Source: Phreatobacter sp. (GTDB taxonomy: Bacteria > Pseudomonadota > Alphaproteobacteria > Rhizobiales > Phreatobacteraceae). Taken from it: a stretch of 64,000 nucleotides of DNA. The notes beneath the pieces were generated by a model. The model worked only from the letters and a program-made list of their open reading frames with translations. It was not told the DNA's origin and did no database searches. The position numbers and the translations under genes are program-made. The stretch covers positions 93,849-157,848 of the forward strand of contig NZ_JALHMP010000004.1 in NCBI RefSeq assembly GCF_022843985.1. Direction: 5' to 3'. This document shows positions 1 through 10,992 of this stretch, one piece after another (within the stretch, counting starts at the first letter, position 1; the number at the start of each line of letters is the position of its first letter).

Positions 1-9
1 CGGGATCAG

Positions 10-58
10 CCCCCTCACCCGGCCTGCGGCCGACCTCTCCCCGCCGGGGAGAGGTGAA
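10..58. repeat. REP-like palindromic intergenic repeat
   Basis: A compact palindromic element. ACCTCTCCCC (33-42) pairs with GGGGAGAGGT (46-55) across a 3-base loop, TCACC (15-19) can pair with GGTGA (53-57), and GGCC-TGC-GGCC (21-31) forms a side hairpin, giving a three-armed shape. Dispersed elements with the same CCTCTCCCC/GGGGAGAGG core are common between genes in alphaproteobacteria. It lies outside any credible coding frame. I see no second copy in the window, so its repetitive nature is inferred from resemblance. Confidence 0.6.
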
Positions 59-211
59 GGGGACGCCTCACCCGGATCGTTTCCGCCTTGATGCCAGTCG
101 CCACCCCGGCTCACTCTGAGGTGCGGGTGAGCCTATCGGCGAACGAGCCTCAGAATACGGACTTGCGTCATGCAGCGGGGTTCGCGGCATGGGGATGCCT
201 TCCCCGCCCCC

Positions 212-904
212 TCAGACGAGGAAATCGGTCTTCTGGTCGGCCAGCCAGGCTGCGAGTTCCTTGCCTTCCGCGGGCGGATCGGACAGCGACTGCGCATAGA
301 CGACGGCCGCCGATATCAACCGGCCGTCCGTCAGCGTCATCGAGCCGGATGCGGTGTGGATCGCCACCGCGCGGCCTGAATAGCGATCGTCGGCGGCGCG
401 CTTCTCTCCCGGATTGCGCGCCGCCTTCAGCTCTTCGGCATGGAGGCGGAGGGCTTCGGCGACCGCCCGCGCGGCATTGAGGGACGCGACCGTGCGGAAC
501 TCCCGTGCGAGTTCCGGGTCTTCCCGCATCAGCTTCTCGATCTTCTTCTTCTGGGGGCCGTCCGCCTCTATGGTCCCGTATCGGTCGACCCGCAGGGCCA
601 GCGGCTCGTCGGTCCGGATCTGGGACGCCTCGAAGGCCGAGGTCAGGCGCTTGGCGAGCGCCTCGGTGCGGCTTTGGACCAACTCGTCGATATCCTGCGA
701 AAGGCCGATGCCGCCTCCACCGCCTACAAAGGCCGCGGCGGCTTCCGACAGGACGGTGATGGTGGCAGCGGAGGTGGAGGTCCGCTGCGTGCTGGACGTT
801 CCATTCGATGCGTACGTCGACGTGCGTCCATCCTGCGGACCGGCGTCGCGGGCCGGTGGTGTCGACGAGGCGGGCGAACCCGCCGAGGTTGGCGCGGCGA
901 CCAT
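212..904 (-). CDS. Hypothetical protein, 230 aa
   Basis: I do not recognise this family. The first ~50 residues are rich in Ser, Thr, Ala, Gly and Pro and look disordered; a short GGGGGIG run follows near residue 60. The rest is charged and predicted helical, with a KKKIEKLMREDPEL segment and a C-terminal half rich in Ala, Glu and Arg. No signal peptide or membrane segment is evident, so it is probably cytoplasmic. The ATG at 904 is taken as the start because nothing downstream is better supported. It is divergent from yejB with a 122-bp gap, so it is not part of the transporter operon. Codon usage resembles that of its neighbours. Confidence 0.65.
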   Translation of the reverse strand: MVAAPTSAGSPASSTPPARDAGPQDGRTSTYASNGTSSTQRTSTSAATITVLSEAAAAFVGGGGGIGLSQDIDELVQSRTEALAKRLTSAFEASQIRTDEPLALRVDRYGTIEADGPQKKKIEKLMREDPELAREFRTVASLNAARAVAEALRLHAEELKAARNPGEKRAADDRYSGRAVAIHTASGSMTLTDGRLISAAVVYAQSLSDPPAEGKELAAWLADQKTDFLV

Positions 905-1026
905 GCTGTCTGCCTTGCTGTTACGTTCCCCGGCCGACAGAACCCGATCATGGTTGACGATTGCTTAACGTTGCGACGGCGCCGCCACCTATTGACGGCG
1001 GACTCCGCACACACGAGTCTGCCGCC

Positions 1027-2121
1027 ATGCTGACCTACATCATCCGGCGCACCCTGCTCATGATCCCGACCATCCTCGGGATCATGCTGATCTCCTTCCT
1101 GGTGGTGCAGTTCGCGCCGGGGGGGCCGGTGGAGCGCGTCATTGCCCAGCTCACCGGCAACGACGTCTCGGCGACGCAGCGCGTCTCCGGCGGCGGGGCG
1201 GACGCCGCCCAGGCGACCGCAGCGGAGGCCACCAACAGCACCTATCGCGGCGCGCAGGGGCTCGACCCGCAGTTCATCGCTCAGCTCGAGAAGCAGTTCG
1301 GGTTCGACAAGCCGGCCCACGAGCGCTTCCTCCTGATGATCTGGAACTATGCCCGCTTCGATTTCGGCAAGAGCTATTTCCGCGACGTCTCGGTGCTGCA
1401 GCTCATCGGCGAGAAGCTCCCCGTCTCCATCTCGCTCGGGCTCTGGCTGACGCTGCTGACCTATCTCGTCTCCATCCCGCTCGGCATCCGCAAGGCGATG
1501 AAGGACGGCTCGCGCTTCGACGTCTGGACCTCGGCGGTGATCATCATCGGCTATGCGATCCCCGGCTTCCTCTTCGCCATCCTCTTGATCGTGCTCTTCG
1601 CCGGCGGGTCCTTCCTCGACTGGTTCCCGCTGCGCGGCCTGTGGTCGGACAACTGGGCGGAGCTGAGCCTCGGCCAGAAGATCCTCGACTATCTCTGGCA
1701 CCTCGCCCTGCCGCTCACCGCCATGGCGCTCGGCGCCTTCGCCACCATGACGCTGCTGACCAAGAACTCGTTCCTCGACGAGATCCGCAAGCAATATGTC
1801 ATGACCGCCCGCGCCAAGGGCCTCGACGAGCACCAGGTGCTCTACGGCCACGTCTTCCGCAACGCCATGCTCATCGTCATCGCCGGCTTTCCCGGCGCCT
1901 TCGTCCACGCCTTCTTCACCGGGTCGCTGCTGATCGAGACCATCTTCTCCCTCGACGGGCTCGGCCTCCTCGGCTTCGAGAGCGTGCTGAACCGCGACTA
2001 TCCCGTGGTCTTCGCCACGCTCTTCATCTTCTCCCTCGTCGGCCTCGTGGTGAACCTCATCTCGGACCTCATGTACACCTGGGTCGATCCGCGCATCGAC
2101 TTCGAGGCGCGGGAGGTCTGA
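1027..2121 (+). CDS. yejB: YejB-type peptide ABC transporter permease
   Basis: Inner-membrane permease of the YejABEF (microcin C / oligopeptide) importer. The protein of 364 aa starts [10 protein letters not shown], the typical first helix of DppB/YejB-type permeases. A long periplasmic loop with the [19 protein letters not shown] region follows, then several hydrophobic helices and an EAA-type cytoplasmic loop around [24 protein letters not shown] that contacts the ATPase. The ATG at 1027 is chosen because an in-frame TTG at 961 would add 22 residues before the conserved start. It ends 3 bp before yejE, so the two are co-transcribed. No yejA binding-protein gene lies upstream within the window. 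Confidence 0.93.
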   Translation: MLTYIIRRTLLMIPTILGIMLISFLVVQFAPGGPVERVIAQLTGNDVSATQRVSGGGADAAQATAAEATNSTYRGAQGLDPQFIAQLEKQFGFDKPAHERFLLMIWNYARFDFGKSYFRDVSVLQLIGEKLPVSISLGLWLTLLTYLVSIPLGIRKAMKDGSRFDVWTSAVIIIGYAIPGFLFAILLIVLFAGGSFLDWFPLRGLWSDNWAELSLGQKILDYLWHLALPLTAMALGAFATMTLLTKNSFLDEIRKQYVMTARAKGLDEHQVLYGHVFRNAMLIVIAGFPGAFVHAFFTGSLLIETIFSLDGLGLLGFESVLNRDYPVVFATLFIFSLVGLVVNLISDLMYTWVDPRIDFEAREV

Positions 2122-2124
2122 GCC

Positions 2125-3291
2125 ATGAGCACCGCCGTCCTGCGCGAGGCCGACGCCGCCCCGCCGCGCCCCTTCCTGTCACCGCTCAACCAGCGCCGCC
2201 TCGCCAATTTCCGCGCCAATGGCCGCGGCCTGTGGAGCCTCAGGATCTTCATGGTCCTCTTCGTCGTGACGCTCTTCGCCGAGCTCATCGCCAATGACCG
2301 GCCGCTCTTCATCCGCCTCGAAGGGCAGAATTTCTTCCCCGCCCTGGTGAACTATTCGGAGAAGCAGCTCGGCGGCGAGTTCGAGACGCCGGCCGATTAC
2401 AAGGACCCTTTCCTGCTCGACCATTTCGACGCGAAAGGGGCTTTCCTCGTCTGGCCGCTGATCCGGCACAACTACGCCTCCACCGTGAAGGACCCCGTGA
2501 CGCCCTTCCCCTCGGCCCCGACATGGGCGCAGCGCGAGCGGCTGCCGGACTGCACCACCGCGCAGGCGAAACCCCGCGGCGAGCGGCCCCAGGGTGCGAG
2601 CTATTGCGAGATCGGCAACTGGAACTGGCTCGGCACCGACGACCAGGGCCGCGACGTGCTCGCCCGCGTCATCTACGGCTTCCGCATCTCCGTGCTCTTC
2701 GGCCTCGCCCTGACCATCATCTCCTCGCTCGTCGGCATCGCGGCGGGGGCGGTCCAGGGCTATTTCGGCGGCTGGACGGACCTCCTGTTCCAGCGCTTCA
2801 TCGAGATCTGGACCGCCATCCCCTCGCTCTATCTGCTGCTCATCATCTCCTCGGTGCTGGCGCCGAGCTTCTTCGTGCTCCTCGGCATCCTCCTGCTCTT
2901 CTCCTGGGTGACGCTGGTCGCCGTCGTGCGCGCCGAATTCCTGCGCGCCCGCAACTTCGAATATGTCAACGCGGCCCGGGCGCTCGGCATCGCCTCCTCC
3001 ACCATCATGGTCCGCCACCTCCTGCCCAATGCCATGGTGGCGACCATCACCTTCATGCCCTTCGTCCTGTCGGGCAGCGTGATGACGCTGACCGCCCTTG
3101 ATTTCCTCGGCTTCGGCCTGCCGGTGGGATCGCCCTCGCTCGGCGAACTCCTGCAGCAGGGCAAATCCAACCTGCAGGCGCCCTGGCTGGCCCTGACGGG
3201 CTTCTGCACCCTGGCGCTGATGCTCTCGCTGCTCATCTTCGTCGGCGAGGCGGTGCGCGATGCTTTCGACCCCCGCAAGACCTTCGCGTGA
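2125..3291 (+). CDS. yejE: YejE-type peptide ABC transporter permease
   Basis: Second inner-membrane permease of the Yej importer, 388 aa. YejE-type features are a cytoplasmic N-terminus ending in SPLNQRRLANFRANGRG, a first helix (IFMVLFVVTLFAELIA), a long periplasmic segment of ~110 residues, then NWNWLGTDDQGRDVLARVIYG, the signature of DppC/YejE permeases, and an EAA loop around YVNAARALGIASSTIMVRHLLPNA. It starts 3 bp after the yejB stop. In other genomes yejF normally follows directly; here a toxin-antitoxin-like pair of ~740 bp intervenes (3312-4033). Confidence 0.93.
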   Translation: MSTAVLREADAAPPRPFLSPLNQRRLANFRANGRGLWSLRIFMVLFVVTLFAELIANDRPLFIRLEGQNFFPALVNYSEKQLGGEFETPADYKDPFLLDHFDAKGAFLVWPLIRHNYASTVKDPVTPFPSAPTWAQRERLPDCTTAQAKPRGERPQGASYCEIGNWNWLGTDDQGRDVLARVIYGFRISVLFGLALTIISSLVGIAAGAVQGYFGGWTDLLFQRFIEIWTAIPSLYLLLIISSVLAPSFFVLLGILLLFSWVTLVAVVRAEFLRARNFEYVNAARALGIASSTIMVRHLLPNAMVATITFMPFVLSGSVMTLTALDFLGFGLPVGSPSLGELLQQGKSNLQAPWLALTGFCTLALMLSLLIFVGEAVRDAFDPRKTFA

Positions 3292-3311
3292 GGCTGTGAT
3301 AGGCTCTGCCC

Positions 3312-3572
3312 ATGAACGAGATCGTCAAGCCGCACTATCCGGTGGAGCGGTTGCCGGAGGACCTCCGCCGGGAGATCGGCGACGCCAGTCACGTCACCCT
3401 GCGCATCGAGACGGAACCGTCGGCACGGCGCGAACGCCTTGCCGACCTGCGCGCCCGCATCCTGGCACAGCCCGGCTTCCACCCCTACGAGAGCACGCAG
3501 GAGGTGGTCGACATGGTGCGCTGGATCCGCGACGCCGACGGCGACCCGCCCGAACGGTGGTCGCGCCGCTGA
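3312..3572 (+). CDS. Putative antitoxin partner of the PIN-domain protein
   Basis: A small acidic/basic protein of 86 aa with no membrane segment. It contains a VKPHYPVERLPEDLRREI segment, a short beta-like stretch (HVTLRIETE) and an Arg-rich helix (RRERLADLRARIL). I do not recognise a standard VapB fold, but size, position and the 1-base TGATG overlap with the downstream PIN gene are those of a type II antitoxin. The C-terminal half (STQEVVDMVRWIRDADG) could be the toxin-neutralising tail. It starts 20 bp after the yejE stop on the same strand, so it is probably read from the yej promoter. Antitoxin function is inferred from context only. Confidence 0.7.
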   Translation: MNEIVKPHYPVERLPEDLRREIGDASHVTLRIETEPSARRERLADLRARILAQPGFHPYESTQEVVDMVRWIRDADGDPPERWSRR

Positions 3573-4029
3573 TGGCCGGTCGCTTCTATTGCGACGCCAA
3601 CGTCTTCATCATGGCCGTCGAGGGTCGCGCTGACAGCATCGGAGCGGCGGGCGCCCTACTCGATGCCGCGATGGACGAGCGCTGCACCGCCGTCACGAGC
3701 CTTCTGACGCTTAGCGAAACGCTGGTCGTGCCCCTGCGCTTCGGCCAGGAGGAAACGATCCGCAGCTACCGCCATCTGCTGGGCGGCGGCTTTCCCGGCA
3801 TCGTGGTCAAGGGCATCGATGCTGAAACGCTGGAAGCGGCAGCCCGCCTGCGCGCCCGGCATCCGCGCCTCAAATTGCCCGACGCCATCCATCTGGCTAC
3901 CGCACAGCTGGCGAATGTGGGCTGGCTGGTCACCAACGACACCCGCCTGCCGCCGGTAACCGGGCTTCGGATCGTGACGCCCTTCGACGACCAGCTCACC
4001 GATCTCGTCGATCGCCTGTCCGAGGCTCC

Positions 4030-4033
<4 letters not shown>
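3572..4033 (+). CDS. PIN-domain protein, putative VapC-type toxin ribonuclease
   Basis: A 153-aa PIN domain with the four conserved acidic residues: Asp8 (FYCDANVF), Glu49 (LTLSET), Asp104 (KLPDAIHLA) and Asp123 (VTNDTRL). These bind the divalent metal used for RNA cleavage in VapC-like toxins. The ATG at 3572 overlaps the antitoxin stop by one base. A longer in-frame reading back to 3260 would overlap yejE and the antitoxin and lacks PIN character. Its stop overlaps the yejF start by 4 bp (ATGA), so translation of yejF is likely coupled to that of the toxin. All metal ligands are intact, so it appears functional. The RNA target is unknown. Confidence 0.85.
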
Positions 4034-5660
<1,627 letters not shown>

Positions 5661-5664
<4 letters not shown>

Positions 5665-6611
5665 ACATCCTGCTTCTCGGTATCGGCGCCTGGGACCCGG
5701 AACCCTGGCGCACCCGTTTCCAGACGGCCCTGCCCGGCTGGCGGGTGGTCCTTCCCGGCGAGATCTTCGACCGCCGGGCGGTGCGCTATGCGGCGGCCTG
5801 GAAACAGCCCGAGGGCACTTTCGCCGACCTGCCGATGCTCGAGGCGATCTTCTCGCTCGGTGCCGGCGTCGACCACCTGTTCAAGGACAGGCGTCTGCCA
5901 GCCGGCGTGCCGGTGGTCCGCGTCGTCGACCCGGACCTGACCACCCGCATGTCGGAATATGTCGTCATGCACTGCCTTTTGGCGCTGCGCCGGGTGCGCG
6001 TCTATGACGGCTTCCAGCGCGAGCGCCAATGGATCGACCTGCGCGACCAGCCGCAGGCGAGCGACATCCGGGTCGGCATTCTCGGCATGGGTGTCCTCGG
6101 CCAGGATTCCGCCGCCAAGCTGAAGGCCATGGGCTTCCAGGTGGCCGGCTGGAGCCGTCGGCCCAAGGTGGTCGAGGGCGTCGCCATGCATCACGGGGCC
6201 GAGGGCCTCGACACCCTCGTCGGCGCCTCTGACATTCTGGTGGCGATGATGCCGCTCACCGCGGAGACGACCGGCATTCTGAATGCAACCCTCTTCGCCA
6301 AGCTGCCGAGTGCCGAGGCCATTGGCGGCCCGGTGCTGATCAATGTCGGCCGCGGTGGATTGCAGAACGAGGCGGACATCCTCGCCGCGCTCGCGTCGGG
6401 CAAGCTCGGCACTGCCATCCTCGACGTGTTCCAGACCGAACCGCTCCCCGAGGACAGTCCGCTCTGGTCGCATCCGCGTGTGACGGTGACACCGCACAAT
6501 TCGGCGATCTCCTCGCCGCCGGCCATCGCCGCCTATGTCGCCGGTCAGATCAGGGCCCACATGGATGGCGCGCCCCTGCAGAACGTCGTCGATCCCGCGC
6601 ACGGCTACTGA
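5661..6611 (+). CDS. ghrA: Glyoxylate/hydroxypyruvate reductase A-like 2-hydroxyacid dehydrogenase
   Basis: Cytoplasmic NAD(P)H-dependent D-2-hydroxyacid dehydrogenase, 316 aa, predicted to reduce glyoxylate or hydroxypyruvate to glycolate or glycerate. The Rossmann motif is GILGMGVLG near residue 140. The catalytic set is Arg in NVGRGG, Glu in FQTEPLPEDSPLW and His in VTPHNSA. The short N-terminal domain (LGIGAWDPEPWRTRF) is GhrA-like. The GTG start overlaps the yejF stop by 4 bp, so it is translated as the last gene of the yej operon. The link between peptide import and this reductase is not obvious, and substrate preference cannot be read from the sequence. Confidence 0.85.
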
Positions 6612-6748
6612 ACAAACCTTCCGCTGCGGAAGTATAGGACAGTCCTCGGTCACACTTTTTTCGTGACGGAGGGCGTTTGACTTAGCGGTTCGTTTACGCG
6701 AGGCGGCGATGGTGTTTCGCACCTGCGAAGACGTTCCGGAGATCACCC

Positions 6749-8842
6749 GTGTTGAACCGCCTCACCGTCAGCGGCCTCGTCAAGACCGTTGTGTCCATTC
6801 TCGCCTTGGTGACGGTCGCCCAGTTGGCGATGGGGGCATGGACCTCCTGGACCCAGTATCAGAAGTCCAACCGGATCGCCGCAGTCGTCGATTCGACGAC
6901 GCATATGTTCACGGCCCTGCACAATCTGCGCGTCGACCGAGCGTCCTCGCGCCGGGCCCTGATCCTCGACGAGGTCCATGCGACACTGCCCCGCTCGATC
7001 GCCCCGCATCGCGAGGCCGCCATGCCGGCCTTGCGGGCAGCGCTGGTCAACCTGCGCACGGTCGACTACCCGGGCGCCGCCGCGGCCGCAAGCCAACTGG
7101 AATCAGCGATCACCCGCCTGGACGCGATGATGGCGGAAACGGCACGCGCCATAGCGGTTCCGCGGGCCCAGCGCCGGGCCGGCATCGCGGAAGACTATTT
7201 CAACCTGACGGACCAGACGATCACGATGCTGGACCGTCTGTCCAGCGACCTGACGAGACTGATTGTCCTGGACGATCCCTTCGTCGACCAGCTGATGGCC
7301 ATCAAGCAGCACGCCTGGAACGCCCGGCAGGCGGCCGGCGATGTGTCGGTCTTCATCTCCAACCCGCTTGCCGGCATGCCGCTGCCGGAAAATCCCCTGG
7401 TCGCCTACACGATCCTCATGACCCGGACGGAGACGTCCTGGGCTGCGGTCGAGCAGCTCGCCGCAAGCCTGTCCCTGCCTGCGAGCTTCGCGGAAGCCAT
7501 GCAGAAGGCGCGCAGCGGCTTCTTCGACCCGGAGTTCGCGAAGGTCCGCATGGCGACCCTGAACGCGCTGATCGCCAATCAGCCGCCGGGCTTCACCCCC
7601 AGCCAGTGGACGCAGGTCGCCGTGCCCAGGCTCGGGATGATCCTGTCTGCGGCTGATGCGGCACTCAATGTGGCCGGCGATCATTCGGAAGCCGCCCGGG
7701 CGGCCGCCTTCCGGAGCCTTGTGGTTCAGCTCTCCGCCCTCACCCTGGCCCTCGCCTTCGCCATCGCTGCGCTCGTCCTGATGGCGCGGCGGGTGATCGG
7801 TCCGCTGACCGAGATCAAGGACTCCATGCTGCGCCTCGCCAATGGCGACACCTCGGTGGAAAGCCGGTTCACCGCCCGCAAGGACGAGATCGGCGCCCTC
7901 GCCAGTGCCATGCAGACCTTCAAGGACAACATGCTGGAAGCCGAGCGCCTTCGTTCCGAACAGGGCGCCGTCGCCGCCCGCAACGCCGCGGAACGGCGGG
8001 AGGCCATGCTGCAACTCGCCGACGCCTTCCAGGGCACGGTGGGCGGCATCGTCCAGACGGTCTCGCGCGCTTCCGCCGAACTGGAGGCCGCTGCCACCAG
8101 CCTGTCGAAGACGGCGGAGAATACCCAGGGCCTCGCCACCGTCGTCGCCTCGGCCTCGGACGAGGCTTCCGCCAATGTCCAGTCCGTCGCCGGCGCCGCC
8201 GAGGAAATGGCGAGTTCGGTCAGCGAGATCGGCCGCCAGGTCGAGGAATCGAGCCGCATGTCAGGCGAGGCTGTCAAGCAGGCTGAGAAGGCCGACCAGC
8301 GCATCGCCGCGCTGTCGCAGGCGGCCGGGCGCATCGGCGACGTGGTGAAGCTGATCACCGCCATCGCCGAGCAGACCAACCTCCTCGCCCTCAACGCCAC
8401 CATCGAGGCAGCCCGCGCCGGTGAGGCCGGCAAGGGCTTCGCGGTGGTCGCCTCGGAGGTCAAGCAGCTTGCCACGCAGACGGCCAAGGCCACCGAGGAG
8501 ATCGGTGCCCAGATCGCCATGATGCAGGCGGCCACGCAGGATTCCGTCGCCGCGATCAAGGAGATCGGCGCGACCATCGACCATCTCGCCGGCATCGCCA
8601 CGGCCATCGCCGCCGCGGTGGAGGAACAGGGCGCAGCGACCCAGGAGATCTCGCGCAACGTCCAGGAGGCCGCACAGGGCACCGCCGAGGTCGCCAGCAA
8701 CATCGCCAGCGTCAACAGCGGCGCCGCCGAGACCGGCTCGGCCTCGACCCAGGTGCTGAGCTCGGCCCAGTCCCTGTCCCGCGAGAGCGAGGTCCTGCAG
8801 CGGGAGGTGGCGCGCTTCATCGAGACGGTGAAGGCCGCCTGA
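6749..8842 (+). CDS. Methyl-accepting chemotaxis protein
   Basis: Inner-membrane chemoreceptor of 697 aa. TM1 lies at about residues 10-32. A ~280-residue extracytoplasmic helical sensor domain of unrecognised ligand follows, then TM2 around residues 320-345, a HAMP segment ([21 protein letters not shown]) and a C-terminal signalling coiled coil with the conserved hairpin tip [19 protein letters not shown] near residue 545. No C-terminal CheR-binding pentapeptide is present. The start is GTG with GGAG about 9 bp upstream. It is monocistronic, 137 bp after the ghrA-like gene; no che genes are nearby. Confidence 0.95.
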   Translation: MLNRLTVSGLVKTVVSILALVTVAQLAMGAWTSWTQYQKSNRIAAVVDSTTHMFTALHNLRVDRASSRRALILDEVHATLPRSIAPHREAAMPALRAALVNLRTVDYPGAAAAASQLESAITRLDAMMAETARAIAVPRAQRRAGIAEDYFNLTDQTITMLDRLSSDLTRLIVLDDPFVDQLMAIKQHAWNARQAAGDVSVFISNPLAGMPLPENPLVAYTILMTRTETSWAAVEQLAASLSLPASFAEAMQKARSGFFDPEFAKVRMATLNALIANQPPGFTPSQWTQVAVPRLGMILSAADAALNVAGDHSEAARAAAFRSLVVQLSALTLALAFAIAALVLMARRVIGPLTEIKDSMLRLANGDTSVESRFTARKDEIGALASAMQTFKDNMLEAERLRSEQGAVAARNAAERREAMLQLADAFQGTVGGIVQTVSRASAELEAAATSLSKTAENTQGLATVVASASDEASANVQSVAGAAEEMASSVSEIGRQVEESSRMSGEAVKQAEKADQRIAALSQAAGRIGDVVKLITAIAEQTNLLALNATIEAARAGEAGKGFAVVASEVKQLATQTAKATEEIGAQIAMMQAATQDSVAAIKEIGATIDHLAGIATAIAAAVEEQGAATQEISRNVQEAAQGTAEVASNIASVNSGAAETGSASTQVLSSAQSLSRESEVLQREVARFIETVKAA

Positions 8843-8876
8843 CCCCTGCCCTCACGCAGGCTTGATTGTCCATGCG

Positions 8877-8904
8877 ACGGCCGCTCCGTGATGGTGCGGC
8901 CGTT
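8877..8904 (+). terminator. Stem-loop after the chemoreceptor gene
   Basis: ACGGCCGC (8877-8884) pairs perfectly with GCGGCCGT (8896-8903) across an 11-base loop, 34 bp after the chemoreceptor stop. Only two T residues follow directly, so it is at best a weak intrinsic terminator and may act as a 3' stability hairpin. Confidence 0.4.
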
Positions 8905-8924
8905 CGCCTTCGAGAGTCCCCGCC

Positions 8925-9617
8925 ATGCGCCTGACCCGCCGGCTCGCAGCCCTGTCCAGCCTCGCCGCCGTTGCCGGGCTCGCCGCCCCCCAGGCGCTCC
9001 GGGCGCAGGAGGGCTGGTATCCGCTGAAGGACGCGACCGGCCGTCCCATCCAGAATTTCCGCCTGCCGATCGAGCTCCAGACGGAGATCATGGCCCTCGA
9101 GAATGCCGTCACCTTTGGCGCGCGCCTGGCCGACGTCACGATCATCGAGGTCTTCGATTCGAACTGTCCCTATTGCCGGGTCGCCGCCCGCGACGTGACC
9201 CAGATGCTGGCGCGCGACCGCGAACTCGCCGTCACCATCATCAATGCACCGAGCCTCGGGCTGCCGTCCGTTCTGGCGGCGCGGGTGGAATATGCCGTCA
9301 AGGTCCTCGGCGGTGTCGACAAGGCCCGCGCCTTCCATGAGGCCTCGATGCGCGCGCGCGGCCTCTTCGACGGGCTGCGGGCCCTTGATCTCGCCACCGA
9401 TCTCGGGCTCGACCGCAAGGCTGTCGAGGACCTCGCGGACCGGCCCGAATCCGGCCGGGTCGTCGCCCAGGCGGTGCGCCTCGCCAATGCCAGCAACCTC
9501 GCCGCGACCCCGTCCTGGTTGATTGCCGGGACCGCGGTGATCGGCTGGCCGGGCCGCCCGGCGATGGAGGCCATCGTGGGATCGATCCGCGATTGCGACA
9601 AGCCGGTCTGCACCTAG
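8925..9617 (+). CDS. DsbA-like periplasmic thiol oxidoreductase
   Basis: Thioredoxin-fold protein of 230 aa with a cleavable signal (MRLTRRLAALSSLAAVAGLA, likely cut after ALRAQ near residue 28), hence periplasmic. The redox motif is Cys81-Pro-Tyr-Cys84 in FDSNCPYC, and a cis-Pro loop (ATPSWLIAG) lies near residue 195, both typical of DsbA-type disulfide oxidoreductases. The helical insertion between them resembles DsbA/BdbD/Com1. Its C-terminus carries two further Cys (DCDKPVCT) of unknown role. It ends tail-to-tail with the NlpC/P60 gene, sharing a CTAG in which each strand reads TAG. It could act in oxidative folding or in disulfide isomerisation of envelope proteins. Confidence 0.85.
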   Translation: MRLTRRLAALSSLAAVAGLAAPQALRAQEGWYPLKDATGRPIQNFRLPIELQTEIMALENAVTFGARLADVTIIEVFDSNCPYCRVAARDVTQMLARDRELAVTIINAPSLGLPSVLAARVEYAVKVLGGVDKARAFHEASMRARGLFDGLRALDLATDLGLDRKAVEDLADRPESGRVVAQAVRLANASNLAATPSWLIAGTAVIGWPGRPAMEAIVGSIRDCDKPVCT

Positions 9618-10486
9618 GCGGGCAGCCGCCTGACGCTGGTGACCTCGCCATAGGATTTGTCGCGGATGCGGGCAATGGCGCCGCTGAGCGGCTCCCCCAC
9701 CACCATCATGTGATGGCCGTTGGCATGGAGCAGCGTGTCGGGGCCGGCGACGATGCCCACATGGCCCTTCCAGAAGACCAGATCGCCGCGCCTGAGGGCC
9801 GTCACGTCGCCATCGAAGGCGATGGCTGCGCCGACGGCCTTTTCCTGCATGTCGGTATCCCGCGGCACGGCGATTCCACAGGCCTCCAGCGCCGTCTGCA
9901 CCAGGCCGGAGCAATCGATGCCGAGGCTGGTGCGGCCGGCCCACAGGTAGGGCGTTCCGAGATAGCTCTCCGCCACAGTGACGAAGTCGCTGGCGACCCG
10001 GTCGAGCGGTTCAAGATGGGCCGCGATGACATGTGCCCCGGTATCCGTCACCGCGAATTCGCTGGTCTCCCGTTCGACGGTCAGGCGGCTGTTGCGGTGG
10101 ATCAGCCAGTTGGGCGGCAGCTTGATGCTGGGCCCGGGATAGAGATGGGTGCGGGAGACGGCGACCCGGTGCGTGGCCGGCGCCCGGCGCGGCCTGAAGG
10201 CCGGCGAGACGGCATAGCCGACATAGCCGTCGCGGACCGACTGCACATAGGCGAAGCCCGCCTCGTCCTCGTAGAGCACCGCCTCCTCGCCGTAGAGCAG
10301 CTCGCTGTCGCGGGCGGCATTGACGACGCGCGAGGGCGCGAGCGGCACCACGGGCAGTTCGACGCGGACGGCACGGCCCTCGACGAAGCGGGCGCTCGCC
10401 ACCTGGCCTTCGAGATGGGCGGCGGCGAGATCGGCACGAGCGGGGGTGAGACGGCGGTCGAAGCCGGGCGGCAGGGCGTAGGTCAT
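9614..10486 (-). CDS. NlpC/P60 family cell-wall peptidase with N-terminal SH3-like domains
   Basis: Predicted gamma-D-glutamyl-diamino acid endopeptidase acting on murein peptides, 290 aa. The C-terminal ~140 residues form the NlpC/P60 domain: catalytic Cys in GIDCSGLVQ, His in GHVGIV and a third polar residue around HANGHH. The N-terminal ~150 residues (EDEAGFAYVQSVRDGYVGYA) resemble bacterial SH3 domains, as in Bacillus YkfC-type enzymes. No signal peptide is visible, which suggests a role in recycling cytoplasmic muropeptides, as for YkfC. It lies 33 bp downstream of the MarR-family gene on the same strand, so the two may be co-transcribed. Confidence 0.88.
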   Translation of the reverse strand: MTYALPPGFDRRLTPARADLAAAHLEGQVASARFVEGRAVRVELPVVPLAPSRVVNAARDSELLYGEEAVLYEDEAGFAYVQSVRDGYVGYAVSPAFRPRRAPATHRVAVSRTHLYPGPSIKLPPNWLIHRNSRLTVERETSEFAVTDTGAHVIAAHLEPLDRVASDFVTVAESYLGTPYLWAGRTSLGIDCSGLVQTALEACGIAVPRDTDMQEKAVGAAIAFDGDVTALRRGDLVFWKGHVGIVAGPDTLLHANGHHMMVVGEPLSGAIARIRDKSYGEVTSVRRLPA

Positions 10487-10519
10487 GGCGATCAGGCTAG
10501 CACGGGTGCGGTTAACGGG

Positions 10520-10870
10520 TCAGGGCGGCAGCAGGCCGGCATGTTCGGCGACCAGATCGCCGAGCCTTTCGACCGCGAGCGCGCCCTTCACCGTCCGCTG
10601 GATGACCACGTCCCGCCGGTCGTTCTCGTCGCGGCGGCGCGAGACGAGCTCGAGCTTGCCCATGCTGTCGAGGGCACGGGTGATGACCGGCTTGGTGACG
10701 CCGAGCTTGCGGGCGAGATCGCGGACATGATGGGGCGGCGGCTCGAGATAGATGGTGAGCAGGATGGCAAGCTGGCGCGACGAGAGATCCGGTTCGCCGT
10801 CGCGCACCAGGGCCAGCGACACGTCGTGCATCAGCTTCATCGCCTGGGACGGGCGCAACACGACGGCCAT
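10520..10870 (-). CDS. MarR-family transcriptional regulator
   Basis: A short winged-helix regulator of 116 aa. The recognition segment is DLARKLGVTKPVITRALDSMGKLELV, followed by the wing RRRDENDRRDVVIQRT, which is MarR-like. The family is usually ~140 aa, so the N-terminal dimerisation helix is short. The ATG at 10870 is the only good start in frame. It is divergent from the YqaA-like gene (122 bp apart) and lies upstream of the NlpC/P60 gene on the same strand. The ligand and targets are unknown; autoregulation and control of the divergent gene are plausible. Confidence 0.85.
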   Translation of the reverse strand: MAVVLRPSQAMKLMHDVSLALVRDGEPDLSSRQLAILLTIYLEPPPHHVRDLARKLGVTKPVITRALDSMGKLELVSRRRDENDRRDVVIQRTVKGALAVERLGDLVAEHAGLLPP

Positions 10871-10992
10871 GGGACACGCTACCGGAAGACGCTCGGGACA
10901 ACTCGTTTCGGACCCGTATTAAAAGGCCCGGCTGCCCCCTGTGCAAGGGTCATGCGCCATGGCATGAGGCAAGGGTTAACCCGGAGCGCCCA

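Noticed and set aside
3260-3571. N-terminal extension of the PIN-domain gene
   Set aside because: It lies inside yejE and the antitoxin gene in another frame, is Arg/Pro-rich and has no PIN character. The ATG at 3572 overlaps the antitoxin stop as expected.
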